From NCBI GenBank assembly GCA_001466705.2, contig LATX02000144.1:558001-622000 (forward strand): 64,000 nucleotides of DNA, given 5' to 3'. Of this stretch, positions 11,136 to 22,628 are shown in pieces. A program made the position numbers and the translations under genes. Position 1 is the first letter of the stretch, and the number at the start of each line of letters is the position of its first letter. The notes below the pieces were generated by a model that was given only the letters and a program-made list of their open reading frames with translations, was not told the DNA's origin and ran no database searches. Source of the DNA: Moniliophthora roreri (Eukaryota; Basidiomycota; Agaricomycetes; Agaricales; Marasmiaceae).

Positions 11136-12832
11136 ATTGGTGGCGCGAAGATGGGGGTAAAAGGCAGGATATGGGTCACGATCTCTGTGTCGACATGAAT
11201 CCGGAGTCAATCATTGACGGGTACAAATTCGACTTTGTTGCTTCTCTTCTCTCCACCATCTCAGCACTCCAAGGCTCATCACACCAATTTTTTGCTCACA
11301 AATCAGAATTTATTAGCAGTACGTGGTACATTATTCATCACAAGTGGATGTGCACCACGCTAACGAGCCCGAACCGGTGTAAAAATCCAGCGGCAGGGAG
11401 ATACGGAGGTGTAGTCTATGCCATGCACCATTACTTCATCTCCTGCGAGGTCCTCACGAGTTCAGCCGCCTCGTCATAGTGAATCAACAAGGCGAAAAGA
11501 TAGGTCGCGAGGGGTTGAAAGAAAATGTTAACATGAGGTACGACGGCTTTTCAACATCTACTTTAGGGCAGGTCACTCGTTTGCCGAAGATCTCCATTGG
11601 CTGACACACCAACACTTTCGCATACCTCGATGAAAAACTGTCATTTAGAAAGATTCTCGACCTTGGAGAACCCAGGAAGTATCAGGAACTATGACACACA
11701 ATCCATTCGAGTCGGCTTGTGTGGTGATGTTTCTGCGCGTGGGATGCACAGGCACAGGACTTTACTACAGCCTCCGGAATTCGAGCATGCTAATCATGTG
11801 GATGTTTTTGATTGATAATTGAAATTGCTACTTTTATCGGGCTTGTCATTGGCTGATGGAGTACTAGGAAAGGGTCTACCGTTTCTTTACGCGTCTCTTT
11901 TTCGAATCATTGCACATGCAGCTACGGGATTCAAGCCCCTTCTCTTCCACCGAGAAAATTTGGGTGCAGTTACAAGGACGACGAATTGCTGCTATATTTT
12001 CTTTTCCGGAAGACCCTGGGCCTAGACCACTTCACATCAGACCCCGCCCCACAACCCACTTCTCTGTTGCTCCATGAAGGGAGTCTTCCAGTGCTGACAG
12101 AAAAAAATGAGGGACCTGCTTCCCCCTTACCTCTTCCATGACTCAAGTTGGAGCGATCTGACGAACTCGCACCACAGCTTCTTTCGGTTTGCGCCACTCT
12201 TTCTCGTTTCTTGGAATCTGACCGTTCTGTTGGTTCGAGCATGTCAAAAAGGACAACGCACAACTTTGTACCTTGTGGCGAAATCTTCCTGGACTGCTCT
12301 ATCTGATGTTGAGGGTCAGGAGGGTGTTTGTTATTGGTCTTATCCATTTGAATTTGAGTCAAGACCCATTTGGTGGCTGTCGTCCTGGGCCTGAATATCT
12401 CTAGTCAGTCTAACTGACCGCTCGTGGACGCAGTAATTCTTCAGGACCCTGCCAGTGCCACTGAGGGCCACTCCTCGAAATTAACTGGGCCTATCCTGGA
12501 AGGTGAAGAGAATTCGCTGCTTTAGTCTTGAGGTCGAATCAGAAAGCTATCAAATCTCAAAAGATAACCCTGATTCTAGACGGCTATCAGAGCTTTACCT
12601 GTAGAGTGGTCAACCTCAAATCACACCCTGCGGACCTAGTCAACTACGTGAGGGTGGAGACAGCTCTATCATTTCAATACTTCCAAAGACGAACCTGTTT
12701 AACTTCCCTCATTTCTCTTGACTCGACCATTGCACGCCTGTGCACCCTACTTCCCAGGTTAAAGTATAACTAGAGGATAACTTGTGCCGATGGGACTTGG
12801 CGAAATAGGAATGGATCGGTGAGAAGGGTAAG
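11136..12832. other. Intergenic, no gene recognised
   Basis: About 1.7 kb upstream of DOA1. Open frames on both strands (11063-11479, 11970-12362, 12107-12394) lack splice consensus, family resemblance and continuity. I found no tRNA, repeat or transposon signature. It may hold the DOA1 promoter or a non-coding transcript. Confidence 0.4.
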
Positions 12833-13124
12833 CTAAGCTTCGAGCTGCTTCGCCGCAAATCTTTGGTCCGCTTGTCGCAGAATGGAAGCAGCGAGCGCTT
12901 GTGAGACAAAAGGCCCTTTATGATTTACGATGGCCATAGGCAAGTCGTTTTCCATCAGAGCCTGTGAGACAGTCGTCACCCTAGTACCCAAGAAGATACT
13001 CACTGTAGAAATGCAACACAATCTGATGGTTAAGCCGCCAACTGAATTCGTAGCGCCCAGAAACCACAAAAGGACTGGCGATTGCTAGGTGCCCTTCTAC
13101 CTTTTTTTTGTTACCTGAAGTCAT
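12833..13124 (-). CDS. Possible small 69-residue protein, two introns
   Basis: A small gene model with three exons: 13115-13124 (ATG at 13124), 13004-13074 and 12833-12961 (stop TAG). The donors are GTAACA and GTGAGT, both acceptors end in CAG, and phases agree, giving 69 residues. The N-terminus is hydrophobic (MTSVLLWFLGATNSVGG) and could be a membrane segment or targeting signal; the C-terminus is helical and charged (QADQRFAAKQLEA). I do not recognise a family. It is small enough that chance cannot be excluded, but two in-phase introns of normal size favour a real gene. Confidence 0.4.
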
Positions 13125-13454
13125 GTGATGACCCTAAATTTCTTGCCTCCTGACCCGCCAGCCGTGCGTGCAGTTATAACGCGAAGAATCAGTCCGAAAC
13201 AAAGGAGAACGATACAAGACAACTAAGGAGACATAGAGCCGATATGCAGGATAAATAGTACGGTATGAAACGGTACGCTCGGGACGAATTCAGGTAACGC
13301 GGGCATATTGCTAGGTAATCGGGATATAGGTTATTTTCTAAGCACTGCGCAGTGGATAAGGAGTGACGGAGGGGAGGAAAATGGCGAGGAAACAGATAGA
13401 TCGAAATGAAACCACATGTTCTTTACACGTGTATGAAGTAGGTCCAGATATTCT
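13125..13454. other. Intergenic
   Basis: 330 bp between the small gene's start and the 3' end of the exchanger gene. Nothing recognisable was seen. Confidence 0.4.
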
Positions 13455-15759
13455 TCATGAGACCCAGACTGTGAGTAGAGTGAGTGACATGTCCACCTAG
13501 GAAGCTACGAGAAGACGCACAAGCAAGCGCAATGACGAGGTATAACGTTATAAGCATTAATCCTTCCATGTAATTTGACTTGCCATCCCTGCAAGCAAGA
13601 ACGATGTCAGCGCAACAGGAGGAATAGAGAAGAGCAATGTAGCGCACTGAATGAGGGTGTTGGTGAGGAATACAGACGCGAAGAATGTGATTGTCTCAAA
13701 GTTGGCGAAGAAGAGTGTGAGCTCGTGGCCCGAGCTACTCAAGAGTCAGTCGATCGCTACGGACGATAGAATAAGAACGCACATCCATCCAACAATGACA
13801 AGTAACGGAACAACAAATGCAGCAATTTGCTATAGATAGGTAGAGTCAGATTCGCCTAACTCGAGGTATGGACCACAAAAAAAAACAATGACGCACAATC
13901 GAGCTACCAACACAAATGCCGATCGACAATTCCATCTGACCCTTCATGGCCATCCAAACCGAGGTTACATGCTCGGCCGCATTTGCCTGCGGGGTGAAGA
14001 TCAGAGTAGGAAGCGTAGAATGGTTTAATGGTCATACCACAATAGGCAACAAAATCAATCCAATGAACGGTTTGGGAATATGATACCTCAACGCGAATTC
14101 CTCAATTGAGGCCACAACTGAAAATTCTTTTCAGGTTATGGGACTCGCAGTCCGAGGAGTGGGACTCACGGTAATCGGCGCAGAACGAGGTTACAACAGT
14201 AACAATGGCAAGACTGTCAGAGAAAAGTAGTCAGAACTTCGAAGAACGACAAGTAAGAAACTAAAAACTTACGAAATTCCCGCAGCAACAAGACTCATCT
14301 TGGCTTCCTCCGTCTCTCCATCAGTTTCCGGTGCTTCAAAGAGGAACGCGTGGGACTTGAGCTGGTCGCACATCGCACGTCGTTAGCATTCGTTTGTCTC
14401 CGACCCCATAATTCGTAACCTCACCTGGAAGTACAGATACGCGATGTATACTCCCAACAACAAAATAGCAGTTCCCCTCGAGATGACAAGAAGACCACGC
14501 CATTTCTCAGAGTCTATCTTGAATTTAGTGAACAAGTCTGTGAGGAGGAACGGTTCGACTTACCGGTCAAAGCAAAACTACCGTCAGAGATGGCACCTGG
14601 GGTCTTGACGCTGTAGTAAGCTGCAGGAATGATCAAGGCTAGAAAAAGAATCAGAGACCAAGTATGGGGTGTAGCCAAGTCACGTACTGATACAAGCCAG
14701 CGTCATGAGCTTGGTTGGTAGATGTGAGCTTTAAAGGAATGGAACGGCCGATATAACAATCAGACATACCGAACTCGACCTGTTCAATTCATCAGCCCAA
14801 GAATAGGTTTCACAAGAACTAAATTACTCACGCTTGAGCGGCGGTGACTTGAAAATTGCTTTCATTAAATTTACATCCAGCTATAAACGGGGACGTTAGA
14901 TCCGCACGACAGTTGTCCAGACCGTATAAGCATACCAGCCAAAAAAGAGCAGCCCAGAACCAGAAGAATGTTCGACAAGATTGATCCAAGCATCTACAAA
15001 AGTAACCTTAACCTCGCCATCTGAAGAAACTTCACCGAATCCCATACCGAATTCTGTACAATGACGATTTCATCTGTTGACATGTTGGGGACGCGCCCAG
15101 GTCAGAGATGCTTTAGCGCTGAGAGTGGTCGCCATGGCCACATACCCTGGAGTAGGGCGGCTACGCCCACGATGATCTCGACGGCATTTCCAAAGGACGC
15201 GTTGAGAAGTCCGGCGAGCGTTTGGCCGAGTTTGACAGACATTTGTTCGGTGGCATCGCCTAGCAGCTATAAATAACAAAGTTGGTTTCAGTAAGTATAA
15301 TAAAAAGAAACAAAAGATGCGAAAAATGTAACGAAAATGAACATGGCGCTGAACGATCGCGTTCCCCACCCTTGGCGCCTATTGGAACGAAAATCTTGGC
15401 TATGTGCTGCGCCACGAATAACGAGACGTATGACAAAAATTCTCAGCGAAATATGTAAGGAAACTCACCTTTGCCAGAGGTATTATCGCAATGAAGCTGA
15501 ACGAGAACCGCAAAGCCGCATCCCAGTTCAGATGATGCGAGATTATGCTCAGGGGAACGAATAGTAGCAGAATATTCAGCCATGAGCCGAATAAGAAGAA
15601 TCTGAAGGATTCATAATATCCGGGTTCGCCTTCTGCTTTGAGGAAATGTGAGGTCCTTTCGTAGAACGAACTTGGCCGACCGCCTGTCAAGGTTGACTCC
15701 GAGGCGTACATATCCCGGGATCCGTTTGGCAGTAATGGTGTTTGTTCTGATGATGACAT
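13455..15759 (-). CDS. VCX1: Vacuolar Ca2+/H+ exchanger (CAX family)
   Basis: Cation antiporter of the CAX family that loads calcium into the vacuole in exchange for protons. The start is ATG at 15759 (MSSSEQTPLLPNGSRD), a soluble N-terminus with a dileucine-like EQTPLL often seen in vacuolar proteins. The gene has numerous short introns. Exons near 15180-15270 encode LGQTLAGLLNASFGNAVEII, the first CAX ion-selectivity region; later exons carry HELTLFFANFETITFFASVF and DGKSNYMEGLMLITLYL, the hallmark C-terminal segment. The last intron is best placed so that the protein ends ...YLVIALAFWVS with TGA at 13455-13457. About 10-11 membrane segments are expected. The symbol follows yeast VCX1; a CAX paralogue cannot be excluded. 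Confidence 0.93.
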
Positions 15760-16226
15760 CGTTCTTCGTCGTCCCGGACGTCGTCGAAGGGTATAAAGGT
15801 AGCTGATAAAAAGTAGGTAAAGGAGAGAGGAGCGGTGTGTTCCGAGTCGATGGCACTGACAGCGAAATTATATTGGAGACCTCAACAGCTTTCTTCGCGT
15901 TTAACAAACCCAGTGTCACAATGCGTGACGTTATCCACACTTGGCAATCATCGTCATCGCCGGTAAGTACCGGTTTCGCCGGCCGCGATCGAGACGTTAT
16001 TGGCAGCGGTAAGAGATGGTACAAAGATGGTAGCGCCATCGATAGCCCTGCATATCTGTAATCCAGGTTCAGGCGCTACGTCCTACAGCATTTTACCTCG
16101 ATATTCATCCTGAAGCGCTCAAGAACGACCTAAATAACGGCGTTGAGGCACCTATATCAACATCACACCGCCCATTGCCACTGGTATCCGGTTCTCCGAG
16201 TACAATAGCCATCAGGAACGTCCGAT
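15760..16226. promoter_or_regulatory. Divergent promoter region, CAX / PGAM-like
   Basis: 467 bp between two divergent start codons, so both promoters lie here. A short open frame (15837-16061, plus) is present but has no supporting features. No named factor site is claimed. Confidence 0.4.
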
Positions 16227-17088
16227 ATGCCTCAAGCGAGAATCTATATCATCAGGCATGGAGAGACGCACGAGAATAGAGCGGGCATAATGCAAGGACA
16301 ACTGGATACCTCATTAAACGATGAAGGAATTGCCCAGGCTTTGGTGGCTGCAACCGCGCTGGAAAATGTGCCAATAACAGAGGCCTTCTCAAGTCATCTA
16401 AAGAGAGCTGCTGATGTACGTTGTCTGCATTGTATGTATTCTTCCGTGACTGATTCAAAGTGTTGCTATCGAATAGACGGCCAAGGCAATTCTGGATTTC
16501 CATCCTGGCGTACAGCTTTGCCAATTAAAGGAGTTCTCTGAACGGGTGAGAAACTGTCCCGATTGAGTCGCCTATTTTTGGGCTTACTATATGTGTCCAT
16601 CTCAGCATCTTGGAGGATTGCAGGGCAAATTGCTCTCTGAGAAAAGAGCATTTTTGGCCACATTCCCTGGAGGAATAGACTCCGCTGCTGAAGCGGCAGA
16701 AGCATTCATAGATCGTACGTTGAAAGCATGGGACGACCATATCGTCCCTTTGGTCTCCAAGCCCATACCCACGACCTGCCTCGTGAGCGGCGTCCAGGGT
16801 GAGGATTACGTGACGAAAGAGGTGCAGCCCGATAGACATGAGGTACTTGTGGTCTCGCATGGCGGGTTCATTGGAGCGCTGGTGCAGAATTTACTTCTGA
16901 CGAAACGCATCGTTCCGCTAAACGAATCAACCGCACGGAGCTGGAAATGCTACAACGCGTCAATTACAACGATAGACTTAGACGAAGATGGAAAGGGTAG
17001 ACTTCTCAAATACGGCGACATATCCCATCTTGGAGCTGCGTCAGCGAAAGTTACGCAGATCATTGCGGACGTAGAAGCAGGTAAATAG
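16227..17088 (+). CDS. Histidine phosphatase, phosphoglycerate-mutase-like
   Basis: Member of the histidine phosphatase superfamily (branch containing cofactor-dependent PGM, fructose-2,6-bisphosphatase and TIGAR-like enzymes). Three exons (16227-16415, 16477-16545, 16606-17088) give 246 residues with all phases matching. The catalytic RHG motif is in IYIIRHGETHENRAG near residue 11; the second conserved His is in VLVVSHGGFIGALVQ. The pattern GQLDTSLNDEGIAQA is typical of the broad-specificity and TIGAR branch. The length fits this group rather than glycolytic PGM. Substrate is unknown. Start choice is clear because the motif begins a few residues after the ATG. Confidence 0.9.
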
Positions 17089-18061
17089 GGCAGTGATACA
17101 AGTTGCATACAAACAGAATTTCAATGGATTTGACGGCATGCTTGCTTGCTGGCGCTCAACAGCTTTGCATGTTGCAAGAGTAAACGGAATAGAGGCAGAT
17201 TCTGTCACCAAGTTGAACGTCTGTATCGCCATTTTCACGGCCCAAGGCCGGTGAAGAGGCAGACTTGGCGACAATCAGACAGATCGCGAGATGATAAGAA
17301 ACATGTATTGGATTGTACGATCATGAACGGAACCTGTGTACACAGCTTGCGGCAACAAAAGGAGGATTGTATAATAACAGTATCTGACAAGCGGTCACCT
17401 GTCAGTACAAAAACAGACTCGGAAAAGAGACTCGGGAAACATAAAGAAAGGAAAATTAAAATCGCCTCAGCCTCGCCTTTAAATCTCCATCCACACCCAA
17501 CCATCAAGGATATAGCATCCAAGACGCCCTCCTCCCAAGCGCCAAGCTGCGAGATATCACAGTTGCACCAGGTCAAAATGAGGAATTTGAAAAGTAAACG
17601 GGGCGTGTTCCTTTACCAGGATTATCTTCACCGGCGACATGGAAGAAAAAAAGCGGATAAACACAAAAAATAGAATCAATTACTCACAATATACTACATG
17701 TCATCTATGCGCCTAGCTAGAATGTTGAATTCTCCAGGTGATCCTGCGTCCTCACTCCTCAACCGAAGGGAGAAGCAATCAGCAAAGATTGTTTTTGAGA
17801 AGCCTAGAAATTCACTCTTCGACGTTTGTCTGGACCATCCATCCGTAAAAAGAACAGGCGAGCTGTAGAGTGGAGGGATAGTAATTTGGACGCCGGTGGT
17901 TTTAGGTGAAGAGAAAATGGAAAAAATCCGTTTATATACCATCCGGAAAGTCCCGACGCCAGAGTTGAAACTCCGAGGCACCAAGTCCATGGACCTTCGC
18001 GGCCCCAAAATTTGTCTGCTCGTCAATCACGACGTTCCTCAAGACACCGTGCTCGTCGTCC
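17089..18061. other. Intergenic / 5' region of MRP51
   Basis: About 1 kb with no convincing gene. A minus-strand open stretch (17694-18026) reads as somewhat protein-like but needs a non-ATG or internal start and overlaps the expected MRP51 promoter. The segment just upstream of 18062 should contain the MRP51 promoter. Confidence 0.4.
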
Positions 18062-19558
18062 ATGGCGTCGAGTGCAGTCACAAAAGCCGTCAAAGTACCT
18101 CCGCCAACATCTCCCTTTGCTGAACTTCTCCGACGCTCTCGTTTCGCTACCTTCGACTCCAATATCCGCCAAACTTACAGCACACCTCCCGATGCAGCCC
18201 GTCGCGGTGAATGGGGTCTTAAACGACCTCTAGCCATTAAAAGACGGAATTCGTTTATTGCTGTGCCAGCACCATTTGATTCTAAGGCGTACTACGTGGA
18301 TTGGTCCAATGCTGAAAATGAAGTCCGTTTCGTCAGGCGATTCGAAGAATTGGAGGTGTCACCTCAATGCAAAGTTTCGACGCCATGGCACGCAACTTTG
18401 GGCTCGAAGAACTCGGCGAATTGGCTGGTCGACTCGGAGTTCTCGCTACCTGAAGAAGGACCAGAAGTAGAGGAAATCAACAGCCCGGTCGCGGAGCGTG
18501 CCGAGGAGAAGAATAAGATGAAGGAGGAACTCCAAGATGGTTCCATTCCTGTTAGCCTTGAAGGACTCGGGATCAAGGGACCAGGGAACTACGGTGCTCG
18601 TAGGCAACCTCCAGAGTGGAAGTTGCACCTCGTGCCGAATATCCATGCCATGTCTCCCAAAGCTTTCGAAAAGTACCTCCGGAAACTTCGAGAACTCAGG
18701 CCTCAGTTCGAGGAGTACGTCAAAGATGCTTGGGAGCAGGAGCAGAAGATTAGGGCAGAGAAGCTGAACCGCCAGCAGCAATCACAGGAACCTTCCGCTA
18801 GGCACACAAGAGTATCTGACGCACCAGACCTTATCACCAGTGCCCAGCGCCGTGAGAAGGAATACCACCGTCACTTCCTCCAACATCACACTGCATCCCA
18901 GCTTTCCGACCCCGATTCCAAAGCTATCGAGCAGCGTCCTCACCAAACAGGTGGTCTCATGTACGCTCGTCTCAGCGCTCTTCACTCTCACCTCTACGCC
19001 CAACCACAACCCGGTATCGTTCTGCAAGGCGCACTCAGATCGCGAGATCATTCTCCTCATTACATTGGATCATTGGCCGGTATGACGCCTATCATTGAAA
19101 GGCCTTTCTGGGGCGGAAAGACACCTTTGTTGAATACCAACGACGCTGAGGGTATCCAACGAGAACGGTTGGCTGACTCCCTGGCTTACATGAAAGTTAA
19201 GCCTGGGTCAGTCATCATGGAGAAGCCTCCCAAGACCGTTGCCCCTCCCAGAAACTCGATGGGACTGGAGAGTGCTCATATATCCTCTGAAGCTATTGTT
19301 GTCGCAAACCGTGACGGCGACTTCAGTGTCGACAACCCGTACAGGCCGGGTACGCCGATGTACAGTGGGTTGGCGCCTGCAATGAACAAGAGCACGTTGA
19401 TGGAACAGGAGAAGGCGATTCAGCTGAAGGACTCGAGGAGGAGGTATGGGGAGATTCAGAATCGAGCTGCATCGAAAATTGGAGGAAATCCCAACTCAAA
19501 AGCCGTCCTCAATATTCTGCAGACGCTACTTCAAACGAATCATACGAAGCAAAAATAG
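18062..19558 (+). CDS. MRP51: Mitochondrial small-subunit ribosomal protein Mrp51-like
   Basis: Intronless 498-residue frame with ATG at 18062 and TAG at the end. The N-terminal half resembles fungal Mrp51: a basic, Ser/Arg-rich leader (LLRRSRFATFDSNIRQTY) that fits mitochondrial import, then GEWGLKRPLAIKRRNSFI and YVDWSNAENEVRFVRRFEEL, the family's most conserved block. The middle contains a Pro/Trp motif (RQPPEWKLHLVPNIHAMS) and the C-terminal half is hydrophilic. Length is within the range of basidiomycete members. The absence of introns is notable next to intron-dense neighbours. The role, by family, is in the small subunit of the mitochondrial ribosome. Confidence 0.85.
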   Translation: MASSAVTKAVKVPPPTSPFAELLRRSRFATFDSNIRQTYSTPPDAARRGEWGLKRPLAIKRRNSFIAVPAPFDSKAYYVDWSNAENEVRFVRRFEELEVSPQCKVSTPWHATLGSKNSANWLVDSEFSLPEEGPEVEEINSPVAERAEEKNKMKEELQDGSIPVSLEGLGIKGPGNYGARRQPPEWKLHLVPNIHAMSPKAFEKYLRKLRELRPQFEEYVKDAWEQEQKIRAEKLNRQQQSQEPSARHTRVSDAPDLITSAQRREKEYHRHFLQHHTASQLSDPDSKAIEQRPHQTGGLMYARLSALHSHLYAQPQPGIVLQGALRSRDHSPHYIGSLAGMTPIIERPFWGGKTPLLNTNDAEGIQRERLADSLAYMKVKPGSVIMEKPPKTVAPPRNSMGLESAHISSEAIVVANRDGDFSVDNPYRPGTPMYSGLAPAMNKSTLMEQEKAIQLKDSRRRYGEIQNRAASKIGGNPNSKAVLNILQTLLQTNHTKQK

Positions 19559-19942
19559 AGACATTCATGCCATCGCTAGCTAGCTACATACCTGTACTGC
19601 TCTTCCATCTAATTTCTCGTATTCACCCGAAACTTTTCACCAGAGGATACAACTATACGAAATGTGTGTGGGATTCTTGTACTTGAAGCCAGTAGTGAAA
19701 AGTGCTGACCCGTAACCGTCATGCCAGCCGAGCGGAGGCGACTAGTTCAGTTCTGAAGGTCAAGCTCTGGTCAAGCTTCAGAACAAAGCGACGACTATCA
19801 TCTACGTTGTCCCGGCTGAGTAAACATGACCATCACCCGAACACCTTAGCCCTGCAGGGACTGAGGGACACTACCAGAATCGATGAACCTTTGAACGTTA
19901 TACCACATAAATTCTTTCCTAGCAAAGTTTACGAGAAACAGT
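19559..19942. other. Intergenic, convergent 3' ends
   Basis: 384 bp between MRP51 and the HYPK-like gene. Nothing beyond presumed 3' UTRs is seen. Confidence 0.4.
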
Positions 19943-20539
19943 TTATTCCGGCGGCTTTATCAGAGCATGTATTGTTTTAATGACATCTTTATCGTTCGCT
20001 GCCAGCGCTTTCTCTGCCTGAGGACGTGAAATCTCGAACTCGTTCATCTGCAAGCCGAAAGAAAACAAATGAGGGAAGGGTGTAGATTAACGGCTCAATA
20101 GACGCACCAGCAAGTCCACATCCTCCTTTTTTGACCCAGTAATAGTTTCCTTGGGTTTTTTATCCTTCTCCTTGTCAGTTATGACAGCGATGTAAGCCTC
20201 ATCCAGTTTTGCCTTCACGTAGGAAAAACCATCGGCGAACTGCAATCGAGGGACTATCTGTGAGATTCACTGTAAGATAGGCCTGGAAACGCACATTCAT
20301 GATGACTTCTGCCTCTGGCCGTCCATTGCTACGTGGTACCAAATTTCCACTCATGGCTGTTCGAGTCGAGAGGCGACTTAAGCCGCTCTGAGTTGAGCGC
20401 TCAGCGCTTCCCTGTTCTTGTAGATTCTCACGGTAATTATGCCTGCGACCCACCTCGGACGCTCACTCGGGTTCTCGCAGAACTCGCCCCAATCCGTCTG
20501 AGTGTAATCTGCAGCATGAGATTGAGGTGATGAAGACAT
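19943..20539 (-). CDS. HYPK-like protein with C-terminal UBA-like domain
   Basis: Small protein resembling HYPK, the ribosome-linked regulator and chaperone partner of the NatA N-terminal acetyltransferase. The last exon (19943-20047) encodes MNEFEISRPQAEKALAANDK..., the C-terminal UBA-like helical domain shared with HYPK and NAC-alpha. The preceding exon (20108-20239) ends in KKEDVDLL, equivalent to the conserved segment before that domain. A further exon starts at 20295 and runs upstream. The ATG at 20539 (MSSSPQSHAADYTQTDWGEF) is plausible, but its frame joins the next exon only through an atypical donor (GTTCTG) or an implausibly short intron, so the 5' splice is unsettled. Family assignment rests mainly on the C-terminus. 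Confidence 0.65.
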
Positions 20540-20778
20540 GGACAAAGGTTATTCTGAGGGAGGGATACAGAGTGCGTATGCCATATTCGCCTCCTGTTCC
20601 TTCGTTTTTCGTTTGCTAACGGACCATCTCGATCACCATCATCGTCTTATTTCTTGAAGTCATGTATACCAAAACTTGAGTAGTGCCGTCTTCCGCAGAT
20701 CAAGTTCCTGCCTGGCTGTGATCACTGATCAAAGTGAAGCTCATAATACAGGTCGGTCTTGGCACCCCTTCATCGCCA

Positions 20779-21241
20779 TATGGCCACCCTTTCTAAACTG
20801 ACCTTCACCGGTATGTATCACTCCCTGATGTTTGTATCCATAACTCGCACGAGATACGTATCCTCTCGGGATTTCAGGAGTAGCTTATTGGATGACGGGT
20901 CCTCTGAAGCCACGACTCGGAGTACATCTGACCCACTTGTACGATGTTCGGGAGAAATTTGGTGCTACCCAAGCCCGCATTGATTGTACGTTGATGGCAT
21001 TAGAGTCAAAGAAGACCCTGTGCTTCGTGTATCTGTTCGAGATGCACTTCCCTGTCGTTCTTATGAGCTGGCTACAAGTCTGGATGTTCGTATTCGGGAC
21101 TGCGGGAACTACATCAATCAATCACTCTTCACTGTTGGGTGCCCCGTTACTGTTTATCAACTTCAACTTCAAGCTGAAGCTCTTGTTCGACTACCTCAGA
21201 TGGGGCTAATGTCAGCGTCACAAGCTGAACTCGCCAATTGA
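20779..21241 (+). CDS. Small orphan gene, junction uncertain
   Basis: Not recognised. ATG at 20779 opens MATLSKLTFTG, then GTATGT and a CAG acceptor (exon 2 from 20878) give VAYWMTGPLKPRLGVHLTHLYDVREKFGATQARID in frame. A second frame from about 20985 to the TGA at 21241 is strongly protein-like (GIRVKEDPVLRVSVRDAL, NYINQSLFTVGCPVTVYQ). No normal-sized intron links the two frames without losing good sequence; a 69-nt intron from GTACGA (about 20940) works but deletes a coding-looking stretch. It could be a real gene with that intron, or one with a one-base frameshift. Confidence 0.4.
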
Positions 21242-22628
21242 CGAAAGCGGCCTACGAGTCCCTGGCTGGCCGTATCTGTTGCAGCATCCGTCAATGATCA
21301 ATCCCCTTCTACATTTCCTTGCGAAGGGAAATCAATATAAGCTATCAGGAAGATGCTGTTGGTTTGAAGCATTCAGCTTCCAACTCCTTGTACTTTGCCA
21401 TTTTGGCAATATGTTGATGGTACGGAGCGAGACATCGTGAGTCTCATGGCCTGTGGTTGTGTTCTAATTCACATCTGCATTTTCAGGATCAGATATTCAA
21501 TGGCATTTATGTGAGTTCTCACTATCTTGTCTAGGGCTGGTGAGCACTGACTATGAATGACAGAGTCCAGGGCTTCTTTGCGAGTCGCTTCTACCATCGT
21601 AAGTAAAAAGAGAAAAGTTTATCCATTCGGATCTGAACAAAAAGATAGTAAATCAAGTTCATCGAGTGATTCTCGCTTTCACTGCATGTTCTCCATCCCA
21701 ACTGACGGTGATATTTTGCTAACTGCTAGACTCCGTCCGGATTTTGTGCACTATTGGATCTCTGGATCAGTGCTTGAACCTGAGCATATTCTAAATAGCC
21801 CGCGTTTGATACGGTTTGCGGACTGTGTATGATTCTCACCTTGATTGATTCTTCGGAATGAACTCCACCAGTGATCGGAATCGAAGGAGTTATACATCCT
21901 AGTGTCCGTTTTATGTTGGATCCCAAAACAAAGGTCAATCCGTCTTAGGTACGTCGAATCGACCGTACTAATATATGTAATCACAATACGTGTGCCCTGA
22001 TTTTGCTTTCTGGACCCTTTACTTGCTCAACAACAGGACATCGCTCCGAGATGATGTTTCGACCGTCTTAGTCAACTCTGTCACTATCCGGAATACTCAA
22101 AACAGAAACAGTACGGTAACAGAGCGAGATACTGGGCAGCCTACGAACGATCTGAATGATGGATATGTGCTTCGTTCACTGGTGGGATATTTGCAACCGT
22201 TTTATTCATCGGGAAGCTGAATGCCAGTTGGTTTGCAGAACTCGACGGGTGCTGAACGGGAGGTCGATGAGTCACACCCAAGCCTCCAATTACCGACTCG
22301 AAAGGTCGGTGGGCTGCTTTGCCGCTGTCAGTGGTTATAACAAGACAGACTGTGACTTTGGCAAATTGATTAATTTGGTGAACACAAGTGTTATGCGTCG
22401 AGATGAGCAGCATGACAGGGGGTCGGAAGGCTTATGTCGATAGGCTAAAGGGGCTTCATTATAAGTCATTGATAGTTACATCCAACATATTGTTTGCAAC
22501 CGTCGGTCGGTATCGAATCAAAACTGAGTGATAGCAAAAGAGTACATACTGAATTCAGAGAAAGAGTCGTTCCTCACTGGAGAATGAGTATTTACAGGGC
22601 CCGTGCCAGCATGAGTTTACAACCAGTA
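21242..22628. other. Intergenic, nothing recognised
   Basis: About 1.4 kb containing only short open frames (for example 21557-21832) without linked exons. GC and CpG content look like the flanking genes rather than the repeat island. It could hold a decayed gene, but I cannot identify one. Confidence 0.35.

Noticed and set aside
11970..12394. Overlapping frames on both strands upstream of DOA1
   Set aside because: Mutually antisense, low-complexity translations without intron signals or homology; treated as intergenic.
15837..16061. Plus-strand 74-codon frame between the CAX and PGAM-like genes
   Set aside because: Sits in a divergent promoter region, has no splice partner and no family resemblance.
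17694..18063. Minus-strand open frame overlapping the 5' edge of MRP51
   Set aside because: The translation looks mildly protein-like, but a spliced model from the ATG at 18062 ends quickly and the longer frame needs a non-ATG start. It lies in the expected MRP51 promoter.
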